Shown: in pieces, positions 63,358 to 64,000 of the stretch | Numbering within the stretch: the stretch's first letter is position 1 | Layout of the letters: each line of letters opens with the position of its first letter | Assembly (NCBI GenBank): GCA_020912385.1 | Contig: CP087217.1 | Coordinates: forward strand, 62,001 to 126,000 | Length of the DNA stretch: 64,000 nucleotides | Source: Neofusicoccum parvum | Taxonomy: Eukaryota; Ascomycota; Dothideomycetes; Botryosphaeriales; Botryosphaeriaceae | Direction: 5' to 3' | Position numbers and translations under genes: made by a program | The notes under the pieces: model-generated | The model's input: only the letters and a program-made list of their open reading frames with translations | The model's database searches: none | Told to the model about the DNA's origin: nothing

Positions 63358-63647
63358 CGCGGGCGCTGATCCGCAACCCCAAGATCCTGCTGCTCGACGA
63401 GGCCACGTCGGCGCTGGACACGGAGAGCGAGCGCGTCGTCCAGCAGGCCCTGGGCGACGCCGCGCGCGAGGGCGGCCGCATCACCGTCGCCGTCGCCCAC
63501 CGCCTGAGCACCATCAGGGACGCCACCCGCATCTTCGTCTTCCTGGGCGGCAAGATCGCCGAGCAGGGCAGCCACGCCGAGCTGCTGGCGCTGGGGGGCT
63601 TGTACGCGGAGATGTGCAAGGCGCAGAGCTTGGACCGCGAGGTGTAG
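59495..63647 (+). CDS. Full-length ABCB (MDR-type) ABC transporter
   Basis: Seven exons: 59495-59617, 59673-59860, 59913-59967, 60021-60622, 60674-61256, 61304-61895 and 61960-63647, giving 1276 aa, normal for fungal full transporters; introns are 47-64 nt. The order is TMD1-NBD1-TMD2-NBD2. NBD1 has GASGSGKST (Walker A), LSGGQKQR (signature) and [12 protein letters not shown] (Walker B), with IVIAHKLAT as switch. NBD2 has [29 protein letters not shown] and [10 protein letters not shown]-loops are VQQEP in both halves. The linker (about 640-710) is charged with Ser/Asp/Glu. All ATP-site motifs are intact, so an active exporter is likely, probably at the plasma membrane, for toxins, drugs, lipids or peptides. 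It lacks an N-terminal signal. It follows the Zn2Cys6 gene on the same strand. Confidence 0.95.
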
Positions 63648-63803
63648 GGGCTGAGACGGGATGGAAGACTAGAGTACCGGGCTTGGGAATGGGGACACGG
63701 CATCATAGAGCAGAAGTCTCCGCTTATCACTAGGAGATTGTAATGGTATCGACTTATTCTTCGCTCCAAAAGATGATTGGAATTCTGCTCTCTGTGCTAA
63801 CTA

Positions 63804-64000
63804 CTAATGTTGAGTGGCTCTAGCACAGACCCTGGACTTCTGGCTGTTTCTACGTCAGCATAATGAACGAGTATGCAAGAGTTAGAGTTCCCTACCTTGC
63901 ACTCGGCAATGGCACAAGAGTCGCTGTCCTGGCGGCAGTACTCGCAGTCCTTGCACTGTAGAACGTTAGTAGTGCTCGACTGGTAGTGTTCAACATGCGT
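63804..64000 (-). CDS. 3' exons of a Cys-rich protein gene, 5' part beyond window
   Basis: Two exons can be read on the minus strand: 63955-63896 (CKDCEYCRQDSDSCAIAECK, 20 codons) and 63839-63804 (KSRVCARATQH and stop TAG). The intron between them (63840-63895, 56 nt) has donor gtaggg, branch CTGAC and acceptor cagccag. The sequence above 63955 ends TACTAAC, then 9 nt with ctacag: a textbook branch point and acceptor, so another intron extends past the window edge. Six Cys in 20 residues suggest a disulphide-rich or metal-binding tail, but the family cannot be named from this piece. It converges on the ABC transporter with 156 bp between the stops. Confidence 0.5.

Overview
The window is nuclear DNA of a filamentous ascomycete (Pezizomycotina). 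The evidence is many short GT-AG introns of about 44-153 nt with CTRAC-type branch sites, a fungal Zn2Cys6 regulator, a CDC50-type flippase subunit, fungal cytochrome P450s, Tad1-like LINEs, and point mutations of the RIP type (CpA to TpA on both strands). I cannot name the genus. All intron calls were made by eye from splice signals, family motifs and frame; every multi-exon model I call complete sums to a multiple of three.\n\nLayout. 1-6.3 kb holds an arylsulfotransferase-like gene (3' end off the window), a GT31-type glycosyltransferase and a triose-phosphate/nucleotide-sugar transporter. 6.3-14.6 kb is a transposon block: a 5'-truncated LINE carrying a 445-bp solo LTR and a 5396-bp Copia element, next to an LTR piece changed by RIP. 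14.9-17.0 kb is a type-B carboxylesterase cut by one stop codon before its catalytic His. 17.2-19.8 kb is a CDC50/LEM3 gene whose first exon is split by a 1156-bp LINE with a 12-bp target-site duplication. 20.0-30.5 kb is one solo LTR (5-bp duplication ATAGT) blown apart by three LINEs. 30.5-33.1 kb is a decayed gene for a protein with an OrsD-like zinc-finger N-terminus and a C-terminus showing the R, K, H-R, Y pattern of tyrosine recombinases. 34.1-35.05 kb holds another LINE end and another LTR.\n\n36-64 kb is gene-rich and TE-free: a heme-thiolate haloperoxidase, a P450, a monocarboxylate-type MFS carrier, an Hst2-like sirtuin, a second P450, a small conserved protein, a Ser/Thr/Pro-rich 611-aa protein, a Sub1/PC4 coactivator, an uncharacterised ORF, a Zn2Cys6 regulator, a full-length ABCB multidrug transporter, and the last exons of a Cys-rich protein.\n\nHow it fits together. 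The peroxidase, two P450s and MFS carrier look like accessory oxidative or secondary metabolism, but no PKS, NRPS or terpene synthase is present. The Zn2Cys6 regulator sits just upstream of the ABC transporter. The left half records a datable order of insertions. Removing the TEs on paper joins the CDC50 gene and the recombinase-like gene head to head across about 197 bp, so both once shared a promoter region.
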